Assembly: GCF_000410515.1 (NCBI RefSeq)
Contig: NC_021500.1
Location: 4,278,001 to 4,342,000 of the forward strand
Length of the DNA: 64,000 nt
From: Enterobacter sp. R4-368
GTDB lineage: Bacteria; Pseudomonadota; Gammaproteobacteria; Enterobacterales; Enterobacteriaceae
Direction of reading: 5' to 3'
In this document: piece after piece, positions 10,123 through 17,730 of the stretch
How positions within the stretch are numbered: the first letter of the stretch is position 1
Layout of the letters: each line of letters begins with the position of its first letter
Translations under genes and position numbers: made by a program
Notes under the pieces: generated by a model
Seen by the model: the letters and a program-made list of their open reading frames with translations, nothing else
Database searches by the model: none
What the model was told of the DNA's origin: nothing

Positions 10123-10755
10123 CTATAGCAGTTCGTGTGATTTGGCGTAATCAATCAACTCGACGATGGTATGCACACCGAGTTTCGAAAAAATATTCGA
10201 TTTATGGGCGCTGATCGTCTTGTTGCTTAATAAAAGCTGTTCCGCAATTTCTTTGTTCGATAATCCGTTGGCGAGGTAGCGTAATACCGTTACTTCTCTA
10301 TTAGAAAGCGGCATGTCCCGCTGTTCTCCTTTCTTTTTGCCCGGTTGGTTTATATAACTCAGCGTCTCAGATGGGAAGAAAGAGTACCCGGCAAGAATCA
10401 TCTTTACGGCGTTATAAATATCGTTAAGCTCTTTCCGCTTACTGACAAAACCATTAGCGCCAGCGCGAATAGCTCTTGCAGCATAGAACGATTCAGATTT
10501 TGATGATAAAAAAAGCACATTGACATCTTCTCGTATCGCCTTGATTCTTCTCAATAAAGTAAAGCCATCTGTTTTAGGGAGTTCAATATCCAGAATAACC
10601 AGATCAACGGGAAGCGTACGGATATAATCAAGTGCCGCACGGCTATCATCCGTTTTTAGTACCACTTTAACATTCTGGTTTTTCTCTAAAAGCACTTCTA
10701 TCGACATCCTGACAATAGGATATTCGTCCATAATGATAACGGAAGCCGGTTTCAT
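10123..10755 (-). CDS. fimZ: Fimbrial response regulator FimZ (NarL/LuxR type)
   Basis: This 210 aa regulator has an N-terminal receiver domain (about 1-120) with phospho-acceptor Asp56 in LVILDIELP and a conserved Lys in FVSKR, and a C-terminal LuxR helix-turn-helix (about 148-205, LSNREVTVLRYLANGLSNKEIA). It matches E. coli and Salmonella FimZ closely. In Salmonella FimZ activates the fimA promoter. The gene is convergent to the fimbrial operon and about 2.3 kb upstream of argU, as in related genomes. No cognate sensor kinase is present in the window. Confidence 0.95.
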   Translation of the reverse strand: MKPASVIIMDEYPIVRMSIEVLLEKNQNVKVVLKTDDSRAALDYIRTLPVDLVILDIELPKTDGFTLLRRIKAIREDVNVLFLSSKSESFYAARAIRAGANGFVSKRKELNDIYNAVKMILAGYSFFPSETLSYINQPGKKKGEQRDMPLSNREVTVLRYLANGLSNKEIAEQLLLSNKTISAHKSNIFSKLGVHTIVELIDYAKSHELL

Positions 10756-11359
10756 CTTTTTGCCTCAGATTGTTTTTTTAACGCTACGCCTTTGCGTAAA
10801 TGCGATAGACGTCGAAAAGGTAAATGTAACTTCAAGTATTCTATGAGGAAAAATAATTCCCTTGAAAAACCGATGGCATCCTTACTCGCCAAGTTATTTT
10901 CATTCGTGATTTACGAATGCGGGGAATATCAATTGCGTGCTAATACAGAGAGATATCGTAATTATTAATAAGTTACTGTAATTATACCTGGGAAGTTCTG
11001 GCAGAAAAGCGTTAAGAGTTCATGAAGGCTATTTCTAAATATGAAGTTCTGAGAGCAATAATAGGTGATTGAATATTTGGCATGATAGCATGCTGATTTT
11101 GATAAGCATGGTTTTTTACGCTCTTTTTAATGGTTAAAACAATTTAATTATTTGATTGTTTTCTTATTGTTAATCGCTGTTATCGCAATTTCATTGCTAC
11201 AACGCTGGATAACAACGTGCGTCTTGGGTGGAATCTGAGTGGATTTTAAAAAAAGACAGTACCAGGAATAGTTGTAATTGTTGGTTTTATGTAAAAAAAC
11301 ATACCCGGCAAGAAAAATTGACTAAGTAATTTCTTAGGTAAGGAGGATGGCAACGCCTG
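10756..11359. other. AT-rich intergenic region upstream of fimZ
   Basis: These 600 nt are clearly richer in A and T than the flanking genes and hold no open frame with a plausible ribosome site. They must contain the fimZ promoter. AT-rich regulator promoters of this kind are common H-NS targets, which is an inference here. Confidence 0.45.
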
Positions 11360-12085
11360 TTATCCCCAATAGTGATTAGCATCTATCGTTAAGCGGTGCA
11401 GTAAATGAAGCAAACTTTGACGATCGGGCAACCCAAGTTGCCTCAGTTGTAGGTTGAGACGATAAACCATGCGATGGTAAGGCAGATTGAGTAGCTGAGC
11501 GACATGTTTCAGCGTTTTTCCTTGCGCCAGCGCGGTGAACATCTGCCACTCTACCGGCGGAAATTTGCGCGAAACATCAACAGGTGAGGCAGGAGCCAAC
11601 AGCGCCTGCCTGAATGGCTTGACGGGGAGATCCCGTTTTATTACGCGAAAGGGACCAGCCGCGCGCAGGAAATTGAACAGTGGCGCGTCGCTTTTTGTCG
11701 CTAACAGATAGATATGAAGTTTGCGATTGTGCGAAGCGAGCTGCCGCAGGGTTTCCAGGGCGCTAAAACGCGATGTGAGCAGGCTCTCCATATCCACGAT
11801 CAGGTGCGAGAGATGCGGCTCCGCGAACCGATGATGTGCTGAATCAAGCGATGAAAACACGGCGTTGCGTTTACCGGAGAAGAGCCCCCTGTTCCAGGCA
11901 TAGCTGAGAAAACTATCGGTTGAAATTAATATCTGGCTGATGATGCATTCAGGCAGGGCGAAACTAAGCTGCTGAGTAAGGTGTTCCAGCCTGTCAAACA
12001 CCGGCGGCGGATATTCCCGATAGGGTAAAACCCGGTAATCGGGCCTGTGGAGGCGATTTTTTTCCCGACGGATGAAAGTTCGCAT
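11360..12085 (-). CDS. LuxR-type regulator of the FimY/FimW position
   Basis: This 241 aa protein has no receiver domain signature at its N-terminus but carries a C-terminal LuxR-like helix-turn-helix (about 170-235: EWQMFTALAQGKTLKHVAQLLNLPYHRM). In Salmonella the segment between fimZ and the argU-type tRNA encodes FimY and FimW, both LuxR-like fimbrial regulators, and FimY has nearly this length. I chose ATG 12085 because GAGGGAAA precedes it; a longer open frame reaches 12208. A role in fimbrial control is inferred from position and domain type; orthology to FimY is not proven. Confidence 0.65.
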   Translation of the reverse strand: MRTFIRREKNRLHRPDYRVLPYREYPPPVFDRLEHLTQQLSFALPECIISQILISTDSFLSYAWNRGLFSGKRNAVFSSLDSAHHRFAEPHLSHLIVDMESLLTSRFSALETLRQLASHNRKLHIYLLATKSDAPLFNFLRAAGPFRVIKRDLPVKPFRQALLAPASPVDVSRKFPPVEWQMFTALAQGKTLKHVAQLLNLPYHRMVYRLNLQLRQLGLPDRQSLLHLLHRLTIDANHYWG

Positions 12086-12104
12086 TTTCCCTCGCAAACG
12101 TATT

Positions 12105-12752
12105 TCACTTTTCGTGACCGAAAAGTGTTGGCCAAAAAAAGCCATGCGCAAACTGCGCATCCGGCTGTTGTGCTGTTTCGCGCCATGTAATGGATGCCAT
12201 ATGAGCAAAATGACTGGGCTGGTTTATGCCCGGTTTGAGAATATCGGGCGTATAAAGGCGCTGCCAGGTTGCCGTTTTATCAACCAGTAAGCTGGAAATA
12301 TGCAAGCCTGTATCAGCAAAAGCCTCTGGCGCTTCCCGGGTGCGATTGTCCAGAAAAAACGCGACACCAGAAGAGTGAAGTTGTGTGACGGTGTGGTGGC
12401 AACGGATATGTTGCGCGCCACCATGCACCACAAGAGCCTGTAAGTTCAATGATTCAACCGCTAAATCAGGGCGATATATTATCGGGATGTCCATAAAAGA
12501 AATGGTGTAAGACTGAGAGTGAAGTGGCAGGTTAGGCAAGGATTGGCGTGTTGATCCCGGCAATGTTAAGTTTCGCGTCTGGTCGTGTAATAACCGCAGC
12601 GCAAACGAACTGTAATCGCGTTCAACCCTGTTTCCGGTCGCGGGAATAGCTGGCTGACGGTTAAGCATCCCATCACTATTATCGCGCTGTATAATCGGTT
12701 TTGATTTACATTGGTAACCCCGGCCTTGTTTGTGTTTTGCTCTATTTGTCAC
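12105..12752 (-). CDS. Hypothetical protein upstream of the FimY-like regulator
   Basis: This is an uninterrupted frame of 215 codons that ends 20 nt before the FimY-like gene on the same strand. A GTG start at 12752 has GGAG about 7 nt upstream. I recognise no domain. The N-terminal 80 residues are low in conserved-looking features and the rest contains several Trp and His. It could be a leader gene of the fimbrial regulatory unit, or a chance open frame. No signal peptide or membrane segment is visible. Confidence 0.35.
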   Translation of the reverse strand: MTNRAKHKQGRGYQCKSKPIIQRDNSDGMLNRQPAIPATGNRVERDYSSFALRLLHDQTRNLTLPGSTRQSLPNLPLHSQSYTISFMDIPIIYRPDLAVESLNLQALVVHGGAQHIRCHHTVTQLHSSGVAFFLDNRTREAPEAFADTGLHISSLLVDKTATWQRLYTPDILKPGINQPSHFAHMASITWRETAQQPDAQFAHGFFWPTLFGHEK

Positions 12753-12959
12753 GTATAGGCTCCATTACATTAGTTAATGGAAACATTTTGTCCTTCACAA
12801 AGCGGGGGATATAGGCGCGAATACTTAAAGAGACATGGGACTTTTCCCAGGAAGCGATCAGGATAAGTAGAAAGACCAGGTCTTTTCGGGCATAAATGGG
12901 ACAGGTGTTGCGAAAATGCGCAGCGTCGTTCACTAAGCAAGCAACCAGCGGAAAATACA

Positions 12960-12987
12960 TTGACTCACCAGGCGCTGACCGTATAAT
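12960..12987 (+). promoter_or_regulatory. Promoter of tRNA-Arg argU
   Basis: TTGACT (12960-12965) and TATAAT (12982-12987) are separated by 16 nt, a near-consensus sigma-70 promoter. Transcription would begin near 12994 and give a 5' leader of about 32 nt before the mature tRNA. Confidence 0.85.
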
Positions 12988-13026
12988 TCCAGGCGTTTCC
13001 ACCTCAACGGTGAGCATCCACATAAT

Positions 13027-13103
13027 GCGCCCTTAGCTCAGCTGGATAGAGCAACGGCCTTCTAAGCCGTAGGTCACAGGTTCGAACCCTGTAGGGCGTA
13101 CCA
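13027..13103 (+). tRNA. argU: tRNA-Arg (anticodon TCT), argU
   Basis: The 77-nt sequence folds as a tRNA with anticodon TCT in CTTCTAA, a TTCGAAC T-loop and an encoded CCA, and it aligns with E. coli argU. The tRNA reads the rare AGA codon. Compared with E. coli, the last acceptor pair is G-U instead of G-C and the discriminator base is A. This gene is a known integration site (DLP12 in E. coli), and here a phage integrase remnant follows it. Confidence 0.97.
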
Positions 13104-13118
13104 TTCAGAATCAACGCA

Positions 13119-13270
13119 TTACGTTTCCTTCACTTTCTCCTCATTTCCGTTGTGGGACATATTTGGATCATCAGGCCCGAAAATCAAATCAATCTGCTTC
13201 GCGTGCTCCGTTGAATGGTCAGGTGTCAGGTGAGCATATCAACGTACTGCTTCTATGCTTTCCCATCCCT
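13119..13270 (-). pseudogene. Tyrosine recombinase (phage integrase) C-terminal remnant
   Basis: The minus strand encodes GWESIEAVR, then an in-frame TGA, then YAHLTPDHSTEHA and about 25 further residues ending in TAA at 13119. The arrangement GGW-S-x-x-V-R-YAHL is the C-terminal signature of lambda-type integrases and includes the catalytic Tyr. Upstream the frame is lost, so only the tail survives. It begins 16 nt after argU and points toward it, the usual layout for an integrase next to its attachment site. It marks one end of a degraded prophage. Confidence 0.8.
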
Positions 13271-13559
13271 CTATTTATCGAAGAACAGATAACGGCACTC
13301 CGGGCCGTATTAACCCGTTAGTCTATGCGTCTAAGGTAGCGAACTGAAAATCCTTGATGGCGTTCAGACTTGCATGCGTGGCTATCATGGACGCTTATTT
13401 CAGGCTATCGGGTCAGTGAAGCAGCAGGCCTGTTTCCTGCCTTTGAGTGCGCGAACCCCATTTCTGACCATAACAACCATGACAACACAGCAAGAGAAAA
13501 AGCGGAGAAGAAAGGATGGTGACTTCCCCTCCACCTTAGGATCCAGTCTGGGAGAGAGG
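13271..13559. other. Degenerate prophage DNA, no intact gene
   Basis: No open frame with a good start and ribosome site is apparent. The stretch lies between the integrase tail and a small orphan gene and is probably decayed phage DNA. Confidence 0.45.
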
Positions 13560-13790
13560 TTAAATCTTTGCTCCTATAATTCTCGAGGCAATCGCTTTCG
13601 CTGCTTCAAGCTTTGCTTTCCCTGCTTCAGAATGCGTGCCAGATTCAAATGCTTTGAAGTTAAGCTGAATGTTCTCTGCGGCTTTTTCGATGAACACTTG
13701 CGGCAACTCTGAGCAAATGGACTGAAAAATGATTTCATACGCTAAAGCACGACACTGCAGGTCATTAATCGCGTCTTCTACTGGCTTCAT
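13560..13790 (-). CDS. Small hypothetical protein, probably phage-derived
   Basis: This 76 aa protein (MKPVEDAINDLQCRALAYEI...) is predicted helical and acidic at its start, with a C-terminal Ala/Lys-rich helix. An AGGAG-like site (AAGGAGAGG) lies just before the ATG, which supports real translation. I do not recognise a family. It lies in the argU-proximal island among other orphan genes, so a prophage origin is likely. Confidence 0.6.
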   Translation of the reverse strand: MKPVEDAINDLQCRALAYEIIFQSICSELPQVFIEKAAENIQLNFKAFESGTHSEAGKAKLEAAKAIASRIIGAKI

Positions 13791-14288
13791 AACCTCTCCT
13801 TAAGAAATACTGTGGCGCTCACCGACAAACAAGGAATGTTCTGTCGCGAATATCGGTGTGATGTGAATATTTAATATCGTTCAGTTAGGCAAATAAAACC
13901 AGTGGAGCCACGGCCAAACCGGATCGGGATAACATCAGTACGGCGTATCAGGTCGGAGTAGCGTCAGAAGATTGCATCACTGTCGACATGTCAGGTTCTC
14001 CCGGTCACGGCTGATGGACCAGATCTGCGGGATGATTTCACCCTTAGCAAGCGAATCGAAACATCACCCATCCATTAACCGGGCTGCAAGGGGAGCTGCG
14101 CTAATAGCTACTTGAGTTGGGGGGGAAAGAAAACGCTGGTCATCGGCAGGCTTTACGCCTTGCGGCTGGCTCTGTCGGGCATGTGCGTTTACAACAACCG
14201 GGTCCAGGGAAAGAGATGGCCCGGTGGCAGCGCAAATAAAAGGCCGGAGGTTTATTTTTCCAGCCTTATGATTAATAAGCGAATTGTG
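13791..14288. other. Island DNA without a supported gene
   Basis: About 500 nt between two small genes. A 67-codon plus-strand frame at 14112 lacks a ribosome site and a recognisable product. Nothing else could be supported. Confidence 0.4.
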
Positions 14289-14615
14289 TTAAATTTTATC
14301 GGACGCGCCCTTTAACGCTTCTATATCAATTTCCGCGTCGTTTGTTTCAAGCAACTGAGTTAACTGAATAAGATTGTTAAATTCATTCATCAGTAATTCT
14401 GCGTCTGATTTCAGTGGAATATCAGCCGCATCAAGCGCTGCATTAATTGCTTTTTTTACATTATCAAGCATTTCATTCATGCCACCGTTTTTGCCAAGTG
14501 TCAGCAGTAATGCCCCGATAAGTAAAGACTGAGCTTCCACTTTAGCTGCGAGTAGCTTGGCTTCCGCATCCATTTTCGAGATTTTTGCAATCACACTGAG
14601 TATTAAGTTTTTCAT
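14289..14615 (-). CDS. IraP-like sigma-S anti-adapter protein
   Basis: This 108 aa protein starts MKNLILSVIAKISKMDAEAK and resembles E. coli IraP ([20 protein letters not shown]) in its coiled-coil N-terminus, the central hydrophobic segment (about 33-45), and a D-x-x-IP-x-x-x-x-ELL stretch. IraP binds RssB and blocks delivery of RpoS to ClpXP, raising sigma-S during phosphate starvation. It is longer than the 86 aa E. coli protein. The ATG at 14615 has AGGGG upstream and was preferred over a longer frame. An island-borne copy could alter host stress control, but activity is inferred. Confidence 0.65.
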   Translation of the reverse strand: MKNLILSVIAKISKMDAEAKLLAAKVEAQSLLIGALLLTLGKNGGMNEMLDNVKKAINAALDAADIPLKSDAELLMNEFNNLIQLTQLLETNDAEIDIEALKGASDKI

Positions 14616-14755
14616 AAGTGCCCCTGTTATTAGCCGCATCACCCCTGAATATATTATGGTCGAGATTTCTATAATGAAGGATGAAATAGTTTTGTCGTGG
14701 TTATACATCCTTCCGGCATCAGGCTGGCCAGGTGTCTGGCTGAATTCATTGATAC

Positions 14756-14968
14756 TCAAAACGTTATTAATAAGGCACCAACGGCACCAACTGATGCGGT
14801 AATCACGACTGGGGCGGCAACATTGAGAGCACATTCTACGCGGCTTAAAGGGTGTGCGATGCTTGCACGGTGACGGCTGATACGCTTTGTGGTGTGGGCA
14901 ACACGGTTAATGAGGGTAACAACCACGCGGCTGATGAAGTGTCTGGACAGTTCTGCGGATTTACCCAT
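14756..14968 (-). CDS. Possible small basic protein with a C-terminal hydrophobic segment
   Basis: This 70-codon frame encodes a strongly basic N-terminal half (several Arg, Lys and His) followed by a hydrophobic stretch (about residues 49-70, APVVITASVGAVGALLITF). AAGAG lies before the ATG at normal distance. It could be a small membrane-active phage or bacteriocin-type protein. I do not recognise a family, and it may be a chance open frame. Confidence 0.4.
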   Translation of the reverse strand: MGKSAELSRHFISRVVVTLINRVAHTTKRISRHRASIAHPLSRVECALNVAAPVVITASVGAVGALLITF

Positions 14969-15123
14969 ACCAACGCTCTTTGCATGCCGGCCTGCGGTTA
15001 CTGCTGCACAATTATGCTGGCGTGATTCAGGCCGAAATGATTGCCGTGACTTTTGCTTGTCAGGACCGCCCAGGTTGATAACCGGCCCTGATATTTCGAC
15101 CGGTTTCTCAACGTAGCTCGGTT

Positions 15124-15294
15124 TTAAGCGAAAGCGGCCTTGTCCTGATGGAAGATCTTACTGCAGTGCGGGCACATTAACGCTGCGCCTTTCTGAACTC
15201 GGGAGAAGCTGTGTTCTGACTGTTGTGAACAATGCGGGCAGGTGCATTTGGTGAGGAAGTTGCGATTGTTTTTTGAGTCTTTGCGTTGTGGCAT
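15124..15294 (-). CDS. ynfU: Zinc-ribbon microprotein YnfU
   Basis: This 56 aa protein matches E. coli YnfU in length and sequence (N-terminal basic stretch, then CTCPHC, the shared EHSFSRVQKGA core, and CPHC). The two Cys pairs should bind zinc. In E. coli ynfU lies near cold-shock genes of the Qin prophage. The start at 15294 has AGGA upstream and gives the E. coli length. The function is not known; its location fits a prophage remnant. Confidence 0.85.
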   Translation of the reverse strand: MPQRKDSKNNRNFLTKCTCPHCSQQSEHSFSRVQKGAALMCPHCSKIFHQDKAAFA

Positions 15295-15553
15295 AGAGTA
15301 TTTCCTGATAAATGGCCTGCAACCATACACTATCCCTGAACATATTGCCCGTACTCCTTTTCCGCAGAGCCAGAATCGTGTGGCTTGTTTATGCTGTCGC
15401 TCGATGGTGGAATCGCCGCAGGAATGAATTGCAACGACGTCCTGCTGGTTATACGTTCTGCGAAAAGTTTATACGTGTCGGCAAAACAGCGTATCAGAGC
15501 CAGGGTAAGAAAAAGGCCCGCATGCGCGGGCCGTAAAGAAAAAAGGAAAGCTA

Positions 15554-16021
15554 TCAAGCCTGATGTTCAATGGCTTTTTGTGTATTTTCAATGGCAATTT
15601 TGCGTGGTTTTTCGCTCTCGGGAATTTCCTGATAAATGGACACCTGCAATATGCCATTTTCAAGTTTTGCGTTGCTCACTTTAGTATGTTCCGGAAGCGA
15701 AAAGCTCAGACGGAAATCCGCGCGGCGAATACCTTTGTATATCCAGCCCTGCTCATCATGAGATTCATTTTCCGCGCGTTTACCTGATACATTTAATACC
15801 CCGCCGACGGTCTCGATTTCGAGTTCGTCTTCTTTCCAGCCAGGGACGCTTACGTGTAACTGATAATTGCTTGCATCGACTTTTTTCAGGTCATAAGCAG
15901 GTAATGATGCCACCGGCGAGTCGCCGGTTAACTGGCTGAAAAGCCGGTCGATACGATTGAAGCGGTCAGCAAAAACAGAGTCAGTGAAACCGGGGAGTGC
16001 TGACAAGGTTTTGAGTGCCAT
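15554..16021 (-). CDS. Hsp20-family small heat-shock protein (IbpA/B-like)
   Basis: This 155 aa protein contains an alpha-crystallin domain (about 40-130: YQLHVSVPGWKEDELEIETVGGVLNVSG) with the GILQV motif and a short C-terminal tail carrying RKIAI, an I-x-I motif for oligomer assembly. It would hold unfolding proteins for refolding by DnaK/ClpB. IbpA and IbpB are normally encoded elsewhere as a pair, so this is probably an additional island-borne copy. A heat-type -35 element and a leader hairpin that can hide the ribosome site precede it, indicating transcriptional and translational heat control. Confidence 0.93.
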   Translation of the reverse strand: MALKTLSALPGFTDSVFADRFNRIDRLFSQLTGDSPVASLPAYDLKKVDASNYQLHVSVPGWKEDELEIETVGGVLNVSGKRAENESHDEQGWIYKGIRRADFRLSFSLPEHTKVSNAKLENGILQVSIYQEIPESEKPRKIAIENTQKAIEHQA

Positions 16022-16029
16022 AACTTAAC

Positions 16030-16052
16030 CTCCTGAATAATCCATTCAAAAG
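16030..16052 (-). promoter_or_regulatory. FourU-like RNA thermometer candidate in the hsp20 leader
   Basis: On the minus strand CUUUUGAAU (16052-16044) can pair with AUUCAGGAG (16038-16030) around a GGAUU loop. This gives a continuous 9-bp stem in which CUUU covers GGAG of the Shine-Dalgarno AGGAGG. Two of the covering pairs are G-U, as in FourU thermometers, so the stem should open on warming. Only the folding is read from sequence; temperature response is inferred. Confidence 0.6.
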
Positions 16053-16089
16053 TTCAACTTAAAGGCAAGCTTTGCTTGTCCGCTTATAT

Positions 16090-16117
16090 AAATAATTCCT
16101 GCAACGGTTTTTTCAAG
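16090..16117 (-). promoter_or_regulatory. Possible sigma-32 promoter of hsp20
   Basis: CTTGAAA on the minus strand (16117-16111) matches the sigma-32 -35 consensus. About 14 nt later lies an AT-rich -10 region that does not match CCCCAT well. The position, roughly 70-95 nt before the start codon, leaves room for the hairpin leader. Confidence 0.45.
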
Positions 16118-16567
16118 GCCACAAATAAAAATTTTTTTGCCTGTATCGAACCGACGAATTGCATGGTTGAGTACCCCTGAAATGGCCGTTGGCGTGTAGA
16201 AAATAACGGGCCTGTAATAGGAGGGAAAAGAAGCCGTTAATACAAACTTGCTCCTGCCGCTGGGTTTTTACGTGAGCCGTAGAGGGAGCCGTTCGGGAGG
16301 GTATAACTTTTCTGTACGCTATTTCATTTCAGCGAAAAGGGGAATTATCTTGATAAGAAAAGACCCTCAGGAATAGGAAATCCGGGCTGCTCCTGAGGGA
16401 TGCAAATGCATATTCGTTACGTTTATTAGTTTGCTAATTATTAACCTGACGGCAATGAGATTGTTCTCATTTGTAATCGATTTCTGATAGATATTGGCTC
16501 TCTATGTAATTGGTTTAATTAATGCTTTTTGAACTGGCAGAGCGACAGAAAGTAACTATAGTTAACG

Positions 16568-16635
16568 CGCTATCATCGTTAACCCTATTTTCCCTGGTGA
16601 TGTTCTTCTACCGCTCTGTCCGAGCGGTTTTTTTT
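16568..16635 (+). ncRNA. Candidate small RNA ending in a strong terminator
   Basis: A perfect hairpin, ACCGCTC/GAGCGGT followed by eight T (16610-16635), lies 400 nt from any gene it could terminate on this strand. Upstream, TTGAAC and TAACTA spaced 18 nt apart could form a promoter near 16530-16560. The intervening stretch has a further possible stem (ATCATC with GGTGAT) and an unpaired TTTTCCCT run that could bind ribosome sites. This fits a transcript of about 70 nt of Hfq-dependent type. No known sRNA was recognised. Confidence 0.4.
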
Positions 16636-16980
16636 GCCCGGATTTTAGCTAACGCGCAGCGCGATAAACGCTTTTTCACAAACGACATCATAAGCGGGTG
16701 AACAACCGGGCAACAATACCGGCGCTGTAATCGCACTCTTTGCCTTCACGTTTTCGTATTTTCAGTGCCGCTACTCGGCAGGTATCTTCTTTACGACGCT
16801 CACAAAACCCGATCCCTCGTCCGATAACCCTTCTTATCGTTATGCTTTGCGCCATGTTGTCTATTTCAAACATTCGCCATAACGTCGTTATACGAAGCTG
16901 CTCGCAACGCGTTTACGTTTTCATCCTCTCGCTCAACTGTGTATGCTTGGCCTTTGCTGGTAAACCCGAAGGAGAAAGTA

Positions 16981-17205
16981 ATGTTAGAAGGATATTTTGA
17001 TCTTGATGGCGCGACAGGGGATGAGGCGGTAGAAAACAGAAAGCGCTTATTAGCTGTACAGGCAGCGCTGGAAATTTCAAAAGCGGCGGTTTCGGCAACC
17101 ACGGCCAACGCGGGCATTCGTAGCCAGATGGATTTACGTAACGTCTCGCAAGAAGTCGCCACTCTCGCCGATGCGATTCAGGATGCGTTAGAGTCTGACC
17201 TGTAA
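16981..17205 (+). CDS. Small hypothetical helical protein
   Basis: This 74 aa protein (MLEGYFDLDGATGDEAVENR...) follows an excellent AAGGAG site and is closed by its own terminator, so it is very likely a real single-gene unit. It is predicted all-helical and acidic, with no Cys, signal or membrane segment. I do not recognise a family. It lies in the island between the hsp20 and scp genes. Confidence 0.75.
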   Translation: MLEGYFDLDGATGDEAVENRKRLLAVQAALEISKAAVSATTANAGIRSQMDLRNVSQEVATLADAIQDALESDL

Positions 17206-17209
17206 ACAT

Positions 17210-17230
17210 ACCGCCTGAGGGCGGTTTTTT
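17210..17230 (+). terminator. Terminator of the 74-aa gene
   Basis: ACCGCC TGAG GGCGGT followed by TTTTTT, five bases after the stop codon of the small gene. Confidence 0.85.
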
Positions 17231-17360
17231 ATTGTTTCCTCTCTCTTTCATTTCCCACGGCTAATTACAACTGCCGGAACAGGTTTGAACATCCCTGACA
17301 CTTTCTGACGCTTTCTCTTTCAGTATGTTGCCTGTTAACTCTCTCTTGAAAGGTATAGGC

Positions 17361-17564
17361 ATGATGGGAAAAAAGTTAAGCGTAGCCTGGTTTTTTCTTC
17401 TTTTGACGTTCGCCTCGACTGCCAGTTCGGCGGCACCCGCTTTCCCGCAGATTCACGGGCAAAATCACTATATACGTCATGGCGCTGGAGAAGGGGATAT
17501 TGCAGAAAATCCTGATGAGCATGTACAGGAAACGATTGAGCGATTCTTTTCCCATAAATATTAA
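17361..17564 (+). CDS. Small secreted or periplasmic hypothetical protein
   Basis: This 67 aa protein starts MMGKKLSVAWFFLLLTFAST with a clear Sec signal peptide (cleavage near SSA-A), leaving a mature peptide of about 43 residues rich in His and acidic residues (QIHGQNHYIRHGAGEGD). AAAGG lies before the ATG pair. The His-rich mature part suggests metal binding, which is only a guess. No family is recognised. A strong terminator follows, and the scp operon starts 170 nt later. Confidence 0.65.
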   Translation: MMGKKLSVAWFFLLLTFASTASSAAPAFPQIHGQNHYIRHGAGEGDIAENPDEHVQETIERFFSHKY

Positions 17565-17618
17565 ATAAGCGACGTGCCCACGCTATTAATTGGTGCGTGA
17601 TAGAAAATCAGAATATAA

Positions 17619-17655
17619 CCTGCGGCAAAAAATGAATCGCCGCAGGTCTTTTTTT
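17619..17655 (+). terminator. Terminator upstream of the scp operon
   Basis: CCTGCGGC and GCCGCAGG form an 8-bp stem followed by TCTTTTTTT. It ends the transcript of the small secreted protein and separates it from scpA. Confidence 0.85.
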
Positions 17656-17730
17656 GCTGGCGACAATGTTGATAGTGGAAATTACTATTTCTTCCCAGTG
17701 AGTTATTGATTTGGAATAACGGAGATATTT

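Noticed and set aside
12742..13023. 93-codon minus-strand frame ending at the hypothetical gene before the FimY-like regulator
   Set aside because: It runs through the argU promoter and ends only 4 nt before the tRNA; no family features. The coupling of its stop to the next GTG is suggestive but not enough.
16688..16855. 56-codon Cys/Arg-rich minus-strand frame
   Set aside because: No ribosome site and no recognised product; overlaps open frames on the other strand.
13086..17660. Second attachment site (repeat of the argU 3' end)
   Set aside because: I searched by eye for a copy of the GTAGGGCGTACCA segment and found none within the window.
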